From: Mactromeris polynyma
Taxonomy: Eukaryota > Mollusca > Bivalvia > Venerida > Mactridae
DNA length: 64,000 nt
Assembly (NCBI GenBank): GCA_032209605.1
Contig: JASFXZ010000038.1
Location: 2,294,001 to 2,358,000, forward strand
Direction of reading: 5' to 3'
Shown: positions 26,401 to 41,400 of the stretch, in pieces
Layout: each line of letters opens with the position of its first letter
How positions within the stretch are numbered: position 1 is the first letter of the stretch
The notes under the pieces: generated by a model
The model's database searches: none
Seen by the model: the letters and a program-made list of their open reading frames with translations, nothing else
What the model was told of the DNA's origin: nothing
Translations under genes and position numbers: made by a program

Positions 26401-29400
26401 ATTTCAGTGATTCACAAACATTTCTGCTCATGAAAAATCTGAAATTGCTGATCTGCAAATTTATGATTTGAGAAAATGCTTTAGAGAAACAGGTACATGT
26501 CTACAGGGTAGGTATATCATGTTTTAAGCTTAGTATGAACAAATTTATTTTACATCCATTGTGAAAGAAGTGAATACAACTTACTGATGGAGCCTAACTG
26601 ACTATTGGAGCCTAAATAGAGAAATTTTGAAGACCAAATAACAAACTTGCTCATTGCAAGATTTCGACCCATGACATCCGGATAGGTCCAGCACCCTAAC
26701 CCTGGAACACCACGACCCTCATTTGTAAAATTTGTGTTTACTTATATTATTATAGAAAAAGAAAACAAGTTGTGTGACAATCTTATGTTTACCTCAGCTG
26801 AGAAATCCTGTGCGTAGTAGATGGCAGCTCCAGCAGCCCCTAGCATGACCAGAATGAGAAAATTGATCAAGAATCGCACGGTGTATAGTTGACATTTCTC
26901 ACTTGTTGAACGATTCTCCGCCAACAGATTAAGTCTTTGCTCTTCCAATTCAGCCTGAAGAAATGAATGACAAAACGTCACAAAAAAGTCACAATTTGCA
27001 CAGTTTATTTTGATAATTAGATAAATACAGTCAAACCTTGAAATTAAGACCACTCATTATTAAGACTATTCACTGTATTTTACTGGACCAGTTTTTAATT
27101 TTTCTTCTATATTTAACTAGATAATCGGACCACCTCACAACCAGGACCTGACTTTCTTCGGAACCAACGATGGTCTTATCATTGAGGTTTCACTGTTTTG
27201 TTCATGTATTTTGAGTGCACTAGAAGAATAAGCCAGGTAGTCGTGTTTCTCATATTGTGAGCCCAGAGTAGAAAATAATACTTGTCTATTCAGAACCCTG
27301 CTCGTCTTTACTTTTAGCAGACATTGGGGGAGTGGCTTGTCACAGAACGTTCTTATTGAAAATGTATTCAAAACTAGCCTCAAAAAGCCACTGTAATCTT
27401 GTAGAGATACAATGTTGGCCCAACATTGGATTTTGGTCATGACGTCGCCGACCACAATCCAATGTCTAACCAACGATAAACAGCGACGTCTGTGCAGTCG
27501 ATAGCGACGTAACGTTGGATAATCATTAGAATTTTCATCCAATATAATATATAGAATAACCAATTTTATACAGCTTAGCAGTATTTGACCACTACCATAA
27601 TAACAAAACTGTGAACTATTGTAGATATTTGTCATAATTTTTACTTGATAATATAAAAAATAAAATTGATAAAAAAAGGGAAACTTATAAAGCAACAAAT
27701 CAGCTCTGCTTATTGTAGAAATGGTGGTATACATAAGAATACACAAGTTTGGAAAGAGACACACTGCTGAATTAAATTGCTGTTCCATCAGGTATGTTGA
27801 TAATGTACTAAATGCATTTTACATTTGTTATGAATATTTTGTATAAATTTGTGCCGGTAGCTGTTTGCATTGTGCTTGAAAATCAAGTAAATAAAGGGAC
27901 TTGGTCGGAGATTATGGTGAAAATATATGATATTTCAGATATATTCAAAACTGATCATTAAACGCAAATATATTTACATTATTTGGTTGATATTTAATAT
28001 TTTCATTATCACATATCATTCAGAACTTACATTTCTCATTTCAGGCCAGGGGTCCGATGTCTATGCAACGTTGAGGCAACGTCAAATGTTTGCTGGGTTG
28101 TGATTGGTCAATTTTAAGAATGTGTTCAGAATCAACCAATCAGAGGCTTGAAGTTTGAGAAAAGAATATACTTACAACCAGTCCGTTATAGATGCTTCTT
28201 TGTTTTAAGCACATGGCTTCATCTTCGTCTATGTTGAAATCCATCCCAGCAAATATATTGTTACAATAATTGGCTTGTTTTGAGTTCTCTTCCGACAGTA
28301 CGGTGTCTTTGAAGTTGGACAGTGTGCTGAAATAAATATAAACAGTACATTATATTGATGTATCAGTTCTATTTTATGAATGGCATGCTCAGTGGCTGTG
28401 GGGTATTCAGCTTTTAATGTGATTACGTATGATTAAATGGATTATGGGAACTATCCAAGTTTCAACAAATATCATAAATTACCTGTTTCCAAAAATGGAA
28501 TATTCCAATCTAAAAATAAAACTGACTAGTCAAAATATCTCATAATAAAAATATGGAGTCAAACACTATGTTTGGTGGGCATTAGGTCAGATGAGACTGT
28601 AACAAGTATTTTACTACTGTCTTATCAAACCTTATGTGTATGAAGATCTCTAAGAAATATTGTGTACAGACAAATATATAACAAATATAAAGGTCTGTAA
28701 ATTTGAACATGCATACAACTAGTTGGCAAGGGTTTTACCATAAAACATTTATGAGTTTGGTATCAAGATTCAGAAATCGGGGCCCATGATTATATCAAAA
28801 ACTTACACTCAAATCTCAAAACACAAAATTTAATCCAATGAGACAGAGATAGCAAATATTTTCGTATAAAAGTCAAATAATTAAGTGCCGAGTACAAAAA
28901 TGTATTATTTTTGGTTCATTTTCTTTGAGATTTCAGTATGATTATTATACATGGGATAATTTACTCCCAGATCTCATAGTAATAATTATTATTACACTCA
29001 AATCTCTACGAAAATGAGCCACAAATAATACTCAGCACTTATTTAACTTTATCATACATTTTTCAGAATCAATACAGGTCGCTATCAGACTCACAAGGGT
29101 GAACTTTGTGATTTGAATGATGAGTATAAGTATCCATTATATTCCAGAGCCCTGTTTATCATATTCAAAATCATTCAATTTGTACATCAATGGTTTGGTG
29201 CTTAACTATTGTAAACCAGTTTTGGTAAACAAGATACATCAGTTTTGCACCATGATATATATAAAGATATGTTTATAACTGAATATTTTAAATATAAACA
29301 TACCAGTATTTACATCACATATTATGGTATTTGACCCTAAATTCATTAATACAGTAAAACCTCAATAATAAGACCACCTTTGGTTGCGATAAAAGTCTGC

Positions 29401-32400
29401 CTTTATTGTGAGATGGTGTGATTATTGAGTTAAATATGGCAGAAAAATTAGAAATTCAATTGTGAAAATAAAGTCTTATTGAAAAGGCTGTTTTAATTTT
29501 CAAGGTGGACTTTAAGTGACGTTTTATTAGAATTATCATAGTTGAATATTGTACACACTGGTGCATAAAATATGTGAACTGCCAATCTAACTAATTCTGC
29601 CACACCAGATACAAACCAAATAGTCTAAAACTAAATTGCAATTCATATATAAGTGAGAACCAATAAATGGTATGTGAAATTTTCAAAGCCTGATACAAAG
29701 CATGTGATCATGTACATGTTATGTCTTTTCTACATCTATCAGTAAATGACATCTCATGGGTTCGGAGTAAACTATTGCCAAAACTTTCATATAGCATTTT
29801 AAAACTAACATTTCACCCTTGCAGCTCCCTAGAATGATAATACATAATCCACTGTGTAACAAAGTATACTTTGAAGCACAGGAGATTGTCAGGAGATTGT
29901 CATGAGTTCTCTCCCTTTATCCCTGCACAGGAGATTGACATGAGTTCTCTCCCTTTATCCATTCAATAGTACATATATGAGGGTTGTCCATTAAATCGTA
30001 GACTATGTCTCATATCTGTATATCCTGTTATACATTTTAATGTCATTTCAACAATTTGTGAGGCAGTTCAATATAAGTTTGTAAACGTGTTGAGAAGATG
30101 CTGATAATATAACACTGAAAAGTTTGAGAACTTTTGTTGTTAATTTTTTGTTGTTTTACAGCCATTGTCTACGATTTAATGGGACAACCCTTGTATATGT
30201 ATATAGAACTCTAGATGGGATATATGAGAACACTTGTGACATTCTCCAGTGCTTTGAAGTATACACATTTAAATTTGATTCATGTGTCATTTACTCTATA
30301 ATAACTAGAATTACTACTTTATTTTTTTGTGGTCTAACTAACGCGCATCCAACAGTGAAAGTGAGACCAGTCTACCAGCATATATATAAACAAGCTGATA
30401 TAAAACTTGTTTTGTCCTCATCTCACAACGTAATCTTCCTACAGTCCTATATCATGCATTGATGACTTTAATAAATCAGAATGATGTTTGTGTATCAAAT
30501 TGTAGCCACCTGATAAAAAGGGTTATGTGATTTAGACAGGCATGACCCCCCCCCCCCCCCCCCCGCTAGGCCCCACTCATGAAGAGAACATAAACAAAAA
30601 AATCACACAAACTGTGTTTTTAAAAACAGAATTTCTTCATTTCAGCATTTTAATGTGATTATTTTAGAAGTACAATTACCTCCTTAACATCATACAGCAA
30701 GGGGAGGGAACATCTCAGGGAAGGTTTAACAAAGTTATCTCCCTTATTTAGCAGCTATAATACAAAGGAACAACGGAGGGGAGATAACCTTGTTACACTC
30801 TCCTATGGTGGGAACATTGTACAGTAAGGCATTCACAGTTACTGCATCTACAGTAACAATGCACGTACATACAAATCTATAATTTATTACATTATGCGTA
30901 CAATAGAACTTACCTTTTTGATCGGCTAGCATGCAAATTACACAATATCAGTGATACAAAACATACAAAAAGCAAAGTTATTAATTTAAAAATAATAATT
31001 GTAAAGAATCAAGCAAATTATCAATGTGGGTATTTACATGACACCACACAGTACACCTCTATAATCGTGCTCAAACCACAATGAAAACAAACACAGAAAT
31101 AAACATAAGACTGAACTTAAATGGACCTATAATTAACCTAAGTACACAAGATGAAAGCCTGATTTAAGTGATTTCAGATTTCATTCATTGTACTTTTCTG
31201 TGACATCAGAGCCAGTTGTCTGTCTGTGTGCATACAAATGACAACAATAATGTCAGAAATATTCAGAGCCAGAGCCAGTTGTCTGTCTGTGTGCATACAA
31301 ATGACAACAATAATTTCAGAAATATTCAGAGTGTGAAATCAGGATCTGAAATAACAAGTTTCTCTTCACTCAGATGTCAAAATTAACTCAGCGGATACTC
31401 GAATCTCCAAAGTCAGACTCAGCAGGTAAACTTTGACATTTGAGATCAGAGCAGTGAGTATTGGTTATAATGTCGGGTCCAAGACAAATATCTGACTTAT
31501 CCGTTAGCATAACGGACCGGCAATCCGTAGACCTGGGTTCGATTCCCGGTAGCGCCAGTGACCGATTTTTCGTGTTTCTCAAACTTGACTTTATTTATAT
31601 TTTAACTGATCAACAGTAGTTGTGTTGAAAACAAACTCATAATGGTGCATCTTACATGGGACTGGTGCAATACAAATGTAACTGTTTTCTTACCAAAACT
31701 GAATTACAACAGTTTTGCATTAAACCAGAAAAATGTACTTACTTTCTGACCATCACAATCAGACTGACCAACAGAATCGTCACAGCAACCAGGAAATAAG
31801 CTAAAGGTAGATTGTAGCTCGAAGCCGCTAGCTGAACCTTCTTGTCGGTGTAATACCCATAAAACATTGCTGTTTCTTCCATCCAACCCTGTGCGATACA
31901 GATTCAAGAGTTACAGAATTACGTTCAGTACTTAGATTTCACTCAATCATAATTCAAGGCATATTTGGCATACTAAAATGTACACGAACATATGAATCAC
32001 CGACTCTTTAATTTCGACCTCACTTATAATTCAAAGACATATTGACTAACATACAAATAATATACCATCATAAAACAACAAAGAATGTCATTTACAATTC
32101 TGAATTGTACAGTCAACTCCCTTAAACAACAATGTATGTTCCCAGGATTTAGGTCATTGTATTGAATGTGATAAATGAAGCAACGCGATTTGTTCTCAAT
32201 GGATTTGTGTTGTTAAACGAAAATTTTGTTGCAACGAATGTCAGTAACGAGAGATTACTGTATAAAATACAGTAAAAAACAATGAATTCCAGCAGATGGC
32301 GATACTTACGGTGCCTTGAAAGAAGTCAAGTATGAGAGTCAAAGCGTCAGAAGAAACGTTCGGACTATAATTAGCGCTACAGGTAGCAACAGTCGCTTCC

Positions 32401-35400
32401 ATGGACGAGAAATCGAGTGATTCGGACCCAAGCAAATCTTCATCATAGCCGGTCTCTGGTTGGAAGGCAACTTGGAAAAAAGTGATGACCCAGAACGTCA
32501 ACAGGAAGATGAAGATGTTTAAGAAGAATAACCATCGTAGGAACACGAAGTAGGAAACCACACCCATACCCTGATGACCTAAAATAGAGAAATCATCATG
32601 CAATAAATCACAAATATTGTTGGAGAATATGCACCACACATCAGATACATTGATGTTGGCTATTATACAATACACGATATCAAAAAAGTGATTGAAATTC
32701 TTTTAAGGCAATAAAATGGGACAGCGTTTATTTATCTTAGTGTCCCAATTGAGAGGGCCAGCCATTTCTGGCTTATGCAACACCTTTCAGCAAACAGTAT
32801 AATCATAGTACTGAAGGTCGTGGGAGGCGCTTCCAAGGCAAGACTGCATGTTTTCCATATTATCATATTAAAAATTAATACATGTATGTGACTATTTGTG
32901 TAAACACATTTGCCAAATTTATCAAATTATGCAAATAATGCAGAAAAGCTGTTTATATCAAGATATATTCCTGACAAATCAGCCTTTATACTACATTATA
33001 CAGCTATAATAAAATCAGAGGACTTGACATTTACTATTTTCTTGAGACGATGAATATGGAGGTATTTCAAGTAGACCATCCAGTTGATGATGATAGAAAT
33101 GAGATGCTAAAGCGCCTCAAAAACATGAAATCCTTGACACAGTGTTGCCTCTTACACAGGCACCTCTTACACAGGCAACACTGGATGAGAAATCGAGTGA
33201 TTCTGACCCAAGCAAATCTTCATCATAGCTGGTCTCTGGTTCGAAGGCAACTTGGAAAAAAGTGATGACCCACAATAAACTTGGCTTACCTTCTATCTTT
33301 TTAATGGAGCCTCTCCATACTTCCATGCTGTACATAAACTCTCTCCAACTTATCTTGAAACTGTTCCATTTCTACAACAAAAATACCAAGTTCAAGAATT
33401 AGGAGCAAATATTTTATATTTGTAAAAAAAATACTGGTATCCGATATCTATATTGTCCTGACATTTAAATGGGGGCTTCACAGCCTCAGAGTGGTCAAGG
33501 TCACTGATTTCAAATCACGTTCATGTATGAATTCCACAGTCCTGGGATGCTGAATTTGTAAGTAAGGAAGCTATCCAGCTGACTTATGGGAGGTCGGCGG
33601 TTCTACCCAGGTGCCAGGCTATGCCAAAATATTGCTAGAAGGGGCAGCGGGGTCATCCTCCACCCTTGTAGCTGGAAAAAATTCACTACTTGACCTTGAC
33701 TGTTTATGTCACTTCATGTCCCATTACAAAAAAATGTCATGATATTTGTCACAGACAATATTAGTGAAAATCCACCATAATACGGGAGTTGCACTAGGTG
33801 CTGAATCTCAAGGGACATTTTGACTGAATTTAATTACAGGTACCAATAGTTTTAGAGAAAAATTTACCCTTTAGCCAGAATCCTGAGGGTCAAAATGTGG
33901 CCTTCTAAAAATTCCAGGGGGCTAAGGGTCAACTTCAGGGTCAAATGGAACCCCTGTTATTTTAGCTGCTAAAGCAACAATCATTATCATGCAGAATCAC
34001 AATTAATATGGAAATGAAACAATAAAATCATCCAGCCATCCCCAGATCCCATTACAGTACATGGAGCGTAACATAATATATTGTAATAAAATAAGACAGC
34101 TGATGCCATAAATCTTAGTTTAATCAATGTTATAAATGGTACTCTACGGGAGTAACAGTATTCTGTGCAATGGTAAATCAAGTTCCTATAGGCACGATTC
34201 CATTCACAATATAATGCATTCCTGTCTACGGTGCAGTATGTTACAACATTTTGAAGTTTCGAATTATTATTATTTTTGTTTATATCATACATTTTTCGAC
34301 AAATCCATTTCCGGTTTTGATGTGTACTAAGCATACTCTCAGGGCTCTATAAGCAAACATGTTCAATTTGACTTGTCTGATATAGGAGGCTATTTGTCCA
34401 GGAAAATTTGTTAACAGTTTAAATTGAATCGTCACCAATTTCAAGGCATCAGTAATGCATGATCTTCATTTGATATTTAGAATGTCCGATGTTAATTAGC
34501 TTTAAAGACAGACTTGTCCTGGATTAACTTCAACTCAACTGCTGGTAGCCCAAATCAGCAATTAGACTTGTCTGGGATGTCAGGCTAGTTGGTGAGTGCT
34601 AAACTATACATGAATACATATAACATGGAGCATTTAGAGTCAACAAAAGTAATGATGCATTGTCTGCATAAACAAACATGTATTGTGATAATTTCATACC
34701 ATGACAACTGTGTCGCAATATGTATTAGTTCAGTTTAACTTATTCTTTTTACATTGGTTATGAAACAAGTTCCTACAACTTATACCAATCTCTCTGGATG
34801 ACGGTATTTGACCATATCGTAAGGCAAGCATACTCTGGATGACGGTATTTGACCATATCGTAAGGGGAGCATTCTCTGGATGACGGTATTTGACCATATC
34901 GTAAGGGGAGCATTCTCTGGATGACGGTATTTGACCATATCGTAAGGGGAGCATTCTCTGGATGACGGTATTTGACCATATCGTAAGGGGAGCATTCTCT
35001 GGATGACGGTATTTGACCATATCGTAAGGGGAGCATTCTCTGGATGACGGTATTTGACCATATCGTAAGGGGAGCATTCTCTGGATGACGGTATTTGGAT
35101 GATGGTATTTGACTGTATCGTAAGGCTAGCATATCATTACACCTTAAAGAAATACTCACATTGTTCATCCTATATCTAAACCCTTTGTTTGGTTTACTTG
35201 GTCCAGCCATCAACATATCTCTGAAATGTATGAAATATTTATGTATAAGTTAAAATAATTGAGTGTTACGGAGACACACATGTAAATGTGATTTGGGTCA
35301 TAAGCCTCTTCAACAGTTTTGCAAGGCCTTTCATTTCTGGGAATGGGTCTTGGGTCCCCTAAAAGGAATGGGGTTGCAGTCCCCTTGAGGAGGGCGTTTT

Positions 35401-38400
35401 CTCATCATGTTCATAAGAAGGGGGAATATTCTACCACTGATATTTCTGACTGTTTCAAGATATACTGATATGTAACTACACTTGGGAGCAGGAGATAGAA
35501 GGTTTGAGTCCTGGCAGGGTTCCGTTCTGATAGGGCAAGTTGGTGAGCCACCAGCTAGTTAAATAATGGTTACTAATCTGCCTTGTGTCTGACATTAAAG
35601 AATAATAATCGGAAAGTCAATGTGCTCAGAAAGTAGGTGTCACATAATTCAGTTCTGACCAGTCCTTGAAATAGGGGTGACACTGTAATAAATAAACAAG
35701 TTACTTTAATAAAAATTGACAAACTTCATTCCAGTATATAGCACTTAGGCTGTAGAATTTGCAATAAGAAATTGATGACAACATCAACAGAAGTGTCGGC
35801 TTTTCTATTACTTTGCTCACTTTCAAATACACAAATTTAAGCTCTTGCCCAGAAGGCAACAGCGCTTCCTCACCGATCTCAAGAAAAATCGACATAATGT
35901 TGCTAAATGTATCACCATGCTTAATATGTAAATGTTTTCTGTTTCATGTAGATATTATCTACATTTTCCATATTAGCTTGCCAGCTTTAAGAGAAGTTGC
36001 AAGCCGGCTTCCTCCATAAATCTGTCAATGACAAGTGCATTTTGATGGTGGATGCAAAACAAGTCTACTTCTTTATTTATCTGCAGGTAAATTACTTTTG
36101 CTTCCACCAGTCAATTTATATTTCATAAGGTAAAGGTGACAGGCTGCTCAAGTAAATAGTGTGAATGGTGTTAACTGCTGAATAATAGAACTATTGTTTG
36201 CCTTATGATCGTAACAAAATGGAAATCAATTCTAGGAAATTGACACACTTCGTGAATCAATTGCGAGATGAAATTCTATGATTTATAATGTAAGTTGATG
36301 CTCATAATTATAATCATATTGATTTGTAATTAAGTTAATACCTGCCTCATGACAAGTCCTGGGAAATACATCAGGTGTTTGGTGTAATTCTTTTGTAACT
36401 TGATGTTCGTCTTGTAAGAATTTACAATGACATTGTGCTAAATTCTAAATATATTTTATATTGTTTGCTTGTACTTTCGAAGTACTAACGAAATAACGCA
36501 ACAGAAGAAAAACTATCTACTTTCCAATATTTTGCAGTTGATCAATGCTGACAGTATCATTTCTTCTCTGTATGTTTCCTATTGTGCCATATATTGTTTC
36601 AATGTAGGTGAAGTTGTAACAAGAAATATCTTGAAAAAAGATGGTCGGCACAATATGAAGGTTAAGATTTGTTGCGCAACATAAAAAAATGCCGAGATGT
36701 TACGATTGCTGGTCACTCCAGATCCAAAAAGGATTTCAGTAAATTCAACGAAATTCAGTTGATTTCGGTATGGTAACGTACCCTTTATTGAAAGGTTAAC
36801 CTATTCACGTCAAATTGTTACAAATGTTGTTCGGTTGAAGAGAAATCGCCTTGGGGGTTAACATAAGATTTGATATGCAAATAGCAAAACCTTGTTAGTT
36901 CGGCTCCTACGATAAAAAACAAATATCACAAAACCAGGGCTGCGTTCAGTTACGGTTAACAGTCGCTCTGGTTTTGTTTTGTATACCTGGTCCACCGTAT
37001 CACATCAACTGCACACGGGGTCCAAATTGCAAAACGTTACGAAACGTGAGCCGCAAATACCTTTACTGAACGCAGGGCAGAAGTAACGCGAAAAATGGCA
37101 GCCAAAAGTATACAGGGAGACCTCAATGATATGACCACCATTGGTTCTGAGGAGAGTTGGTGTTAGTTTTGATACAGTCTGATTATCGGGTAAAAATATG
37201 GGGAAAAAATAAAAACTGGTAAATGAAAATGATTATGATACTATTAATAATCAAGGTGGTCTTAATTTGGAAGTGGCCTTCAAGTGAAATTTTATTGTAC
37301 AGTTTGGTTTTCATGGATTGTCCTCATGAACACAGTCATGCACACCACTGTGCTTTGGATACTGGTAAGCAGGTCTGCATAACACATGGACATCAGAAAG
37401 CATATTTTGATTTTTATGATATCATGCTGTTGAATTGTGTCCGAGATGAGTGTTTGATGGATCTATTGTGTTGTAGTGTTTATTCTTGTCAACTTTTGGC
37501 ATCCTATAATTATTTCTGACACCTTGTGTATACGCCATGCATGGATCCAGCAAATTATGTCAGGGGTGTACAGATCCTGGTAAGGCAGCAAATCTCAGTC
37601 AGCCTTTGGAGTCCCTAGATTTTTGCCAAAGTCTCGCAGGAAGTCTGATCGTTAGCTGGTTATTAGTACTTTTTACCTCTCGTTATGAACTTTAGCTTCA
37701 GTAATAACTTAGAATAAAGCATATGCAAAAACAGTGACTTTAACATCATTTTATAAGTTAAATATAGCCAATACCTTTTTCTTTCCCATAAAAAGGGGCT
37801 CCATTCATGAATTTTATTTGGCCGATCATCAGAACTACTTGAAGGAGGGGTTTTTTCTCGCCCACGATAAACAAATTCCTCTTCCGGTTTCTTTGCTACC
37901 AATTTCACAGGTAAGTTTCCATTTTCTACTACTTTGGGTTCATTTTTTATACTTTTCTTCACTTCAGTCTTTTCAGTAAATTGAGTCTTTTCAGTATATT
38001 GAGTCTTTTGGGTATTTTGAGGTGTGTCCCATTCACTATCTGGGGCTGGTTGCATAGGGACCTCCTCAATTTCAACATCCCAAGGATCTGGGGACACTTG
38101 ATTACCACGAGCACCCTGCCACATTTTGTCGAATTCTAAGAAAGGAGTCTATATAATACAACTGCAAAATCCACTTTCTCCGATATTATCTTGAAATATT
38201 TTTCTCACTTTTTTATTGCCTTATAAACACTGTTTGTTCTCACTTTAAAAACCTTATGTTTCTCAGTTACAGAAATTGTTCACATGTGACTGTGTATTTT
38301 CAAAAAACTTGCCAAATTTACCTATAAAAGTAAAAATTACACATAAAATTTATGATTTTCAGTTATTTTTCCACTTCTCTATGAAAATCGCTGGATGTTT

Positions 38401-41400
38401 TACAAATTAATTATCGCACCCACAAATAATGATATCCACTGTTTTCCCATTCAAAATGTTAAACTTTTAATTTATCTCCACTATTTCAAATTAAATCCAA
38501 CAGATACAAAAGTATAGATTAATCATACAGAGACCAATCCACAAAGACAAATCTTTTAAGTAAATCAAACAAGTAATTTCACCCTGTGAAAGCATTGGCA
38601 AATAAATATATTCACTTAAAAGACAATTTGCATGCACACAAGTTGTTCCCCAAACATTGAAATGCTTTAATCCTTGCATTAATTATTTGAAACTATCCAA
38701 CCTATGAAAAAATGTGTTTTAAATTAGTTCTTACTGATTGACACAAGATTAATACTCTGATTTCACAATACCCTCTCATAGTGATATAACATTACACAGA
38801 ACTTTTGTTGTAATGTTACACTAAAATATCTCCAGGTATTTTAATATAGTTGGCAAATCCTTCACAGTTTGACAGACAATTAAATATTACATGTTTACAC
38901 ATGACACAAAATTAATTGTGTATGTGTTTACACAAAAGCTGTGTAAAACAGTAAGCAATATTAGATAATTGAACCAAAGAAAGATAGGATTGATAAAATT
39001 GTAAAAGAATATGTCATTTTTGTTGTTAAATAAATAAGATTATGCTTTAGGGATGATTTTAAAAGTATTAAAGTACTAGATATATTTACGAGGTGATCAG
39101 AAAGTTTTTTCTGTAAGTATAATATTTTGCTAATCTAGTAATACATGCCAATACATAATTAATTAACATAAAAAATAAACACAATTATGTTCACAAACGA
39201 GGCCACCACTGACTATCCGGGCACATTTTTGTATTTGTATTACTGTGTTTATGAGGTTGCCTGTCGCCACGCACATTATTTATAATGCACTTTATGGTAT
39301 TTTGGTCGATCCGGTATGTCCCCCGCACACCATAAATCTACTTTTTGAAACCTAAGGGGGAAATTTACCTGCCAGTAGAGCAGCATAGGTCAAACAATTT
39401 TTGAAGCCAAAGACGGTCACTGCACAGTGCCAACGAGACCCATCGTACAGTTACCATTTTCCTGGCATCTAACCAGTACTTTCCAGGAATCTACCCAGTA
39501 CTTTCCTGGTTACATGCCAGTACTATGTTAGGTGGGAAACACTAAAAAGCATTTCTGTTTTTATCCGGCGAGACGAGGGATCGAACCCACCACCTTCGGA
39601 TTCGTAGTCAGCAGCGTTAACCATTGACCCACAGGGCCACCTATTCCAGGCACATTAAAATCTGTTATCATTTTGACTAGTGACATTACATCGAACTTTC
39701 CAATCACCCCTCTTTTATTTTATTTTTTCACCTAAAAAACTATAATAATTATATTGTATCGAATGTGTGAACAATTTTATGTTATTACCCAATGCTGAAT
39801 AAATGATCCTATGAGTAATAAAACATATGTTCTGTAAATAGCACTGGAAATAAGTATTCCCTGGCAACAAATTAAAAAATGCTTTCATATTTATGAAAAT
39901 TGAACCCAATTGTTTGTAAGGATGTCCATAAAAATCAAGTTTTCAAGATTATAGAAACCAATAGAATATTTTGACAGGTCTGACTAAATATATAAAACGA
40001 AATTGTCGTTATTTGATTCACTAGTTGTACCTATACTTCTTTACAGTTGTGAAATATGGGGAGCTTACTCTTACAAGGAAATTGATAAACTACATATCAA
40101 ATTTTGCAAACGCATATTAGGAGTCCGTACCCAAACATCCAATGCTGCAGTGTTAGGAGAACTTGGTCGATACCCCCTGTCAGTGATATGTAAAGAAAGA
40201 GCACTCAAATATTGGCTAAAAATACTAAATAATCAGGATTCTGTACTTTTTCAATTATATAATGAACAATGCTTAATCAATGCAAGAACAAATAGCTGGG
40301 TTTTTAATATTAGATCAATTCTTAACACCTTAGGATATGGAAATATTTTTAACATGTATAATATGAATGTAAATTACTTCAGTATGCTTAAACAAAGACT
40401 ACGGGATCAGTATGTACAAACATGGAGTGATACACTCAATAACCAGTCCAAAATGTTTTATTACAGGAAGTTCAAAACAGATTATACATTTGAAAAGTAC
40501 CTAGAAATTATTAAAAATGAAAACATTAGAAAAGAACTAACGCGTTTTAGATTAGGATCACATAGTTTAGAAATCGAAAATGGAAGATACAATGGAATTA
40601 TTAGAGAAAATCGTACATGTAAACTTTGTTCTCATAAAACAATAGAAACGGAATATCATTTTTTCATGTGCTGTCAAACATTTAATGAACTCCGTACACA
40701 ATTCCTTAAACAACCTTCCTGGCCTTCATTGAATAAATTTTATAATATTATGTCTAATAAAAATAGCACAGTTATTGTCAACTCTGCTAAATTAGTTTTT
40801 AATGCAATGAAACTGAGACAAGACAAACTTACATTAATTGCTCCATAGTAAGATTTGCTTCTCTTAAAATATCTTCTCCTGTTCACGTATACAAATGTAG
40901 TTATATATATTTATTATTGCGTAACATTAAGACACTAAAATGTTATTCCATTGCTGCTTACATTTAATATTCATTCTTATACACAAATATCTTTATTCTG
41001 TTCTGTGTTTGCTTATATTACATGTTTGATATTGTATTTGTAACATGTATATTTACTGTCTAGACCATCTCGTATTATATTTATTTTGTTAATGGTCAAA
41101 GGCACTGTATGTGCAGATTGTACCAATAAACGTATAGTATAGTATAAAAAAATCAAAATGTATGTATATACAACCTTAATTACCAAACAATTATAAGATT
41201 TTCTTAATTAATAAACCATGCAATTAAGTTTGTAACCAAAATGTGTTATAGCAGTTAGGAGTTTGTCTTTTATGTTATGTATGTTATGTTATTGCATAAT
41301 TAAAAGTTTATTAATTCAAAAATTAAATAAAAAAAGCATGTTGCATATTTTCCTGGTTTCATTCAATAAAAACAACATCCAAAATTTAACAAAATGATTA

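Noticed and set aside
27135..27788. 217-aa minus-strand ORF
   Set aside because: Overlaps a pogo-like MITE, has no recognisable domain, and lies in a TMC intron between exons whose phases already match.
30124..30462. 112-aa plus-strand ORF
   Set aside because: Starts inside a nested inverted-repeat element and has no recognisable domain.
30918..30953. Possible mini-exon CCGATCAAAAAG with a GTAAGT donor
   Set aside because: Exons 31743-31888 and 28176-28326 already join in phase with family-like sequence, and its pyrimidine tract is poor.
31497..31557. Functional tRNA gene
   Set aside because: The T arm is good but the 5' acceptor strand does not pair with the 3' end; a SINE head or pseudogene is more likely.
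34730..35216. Minus-strand ORFs of 93-147 aa
   Set aside because: Translation of the 41-bp minisatellite, one of them running out of the real exon 35160-35220.
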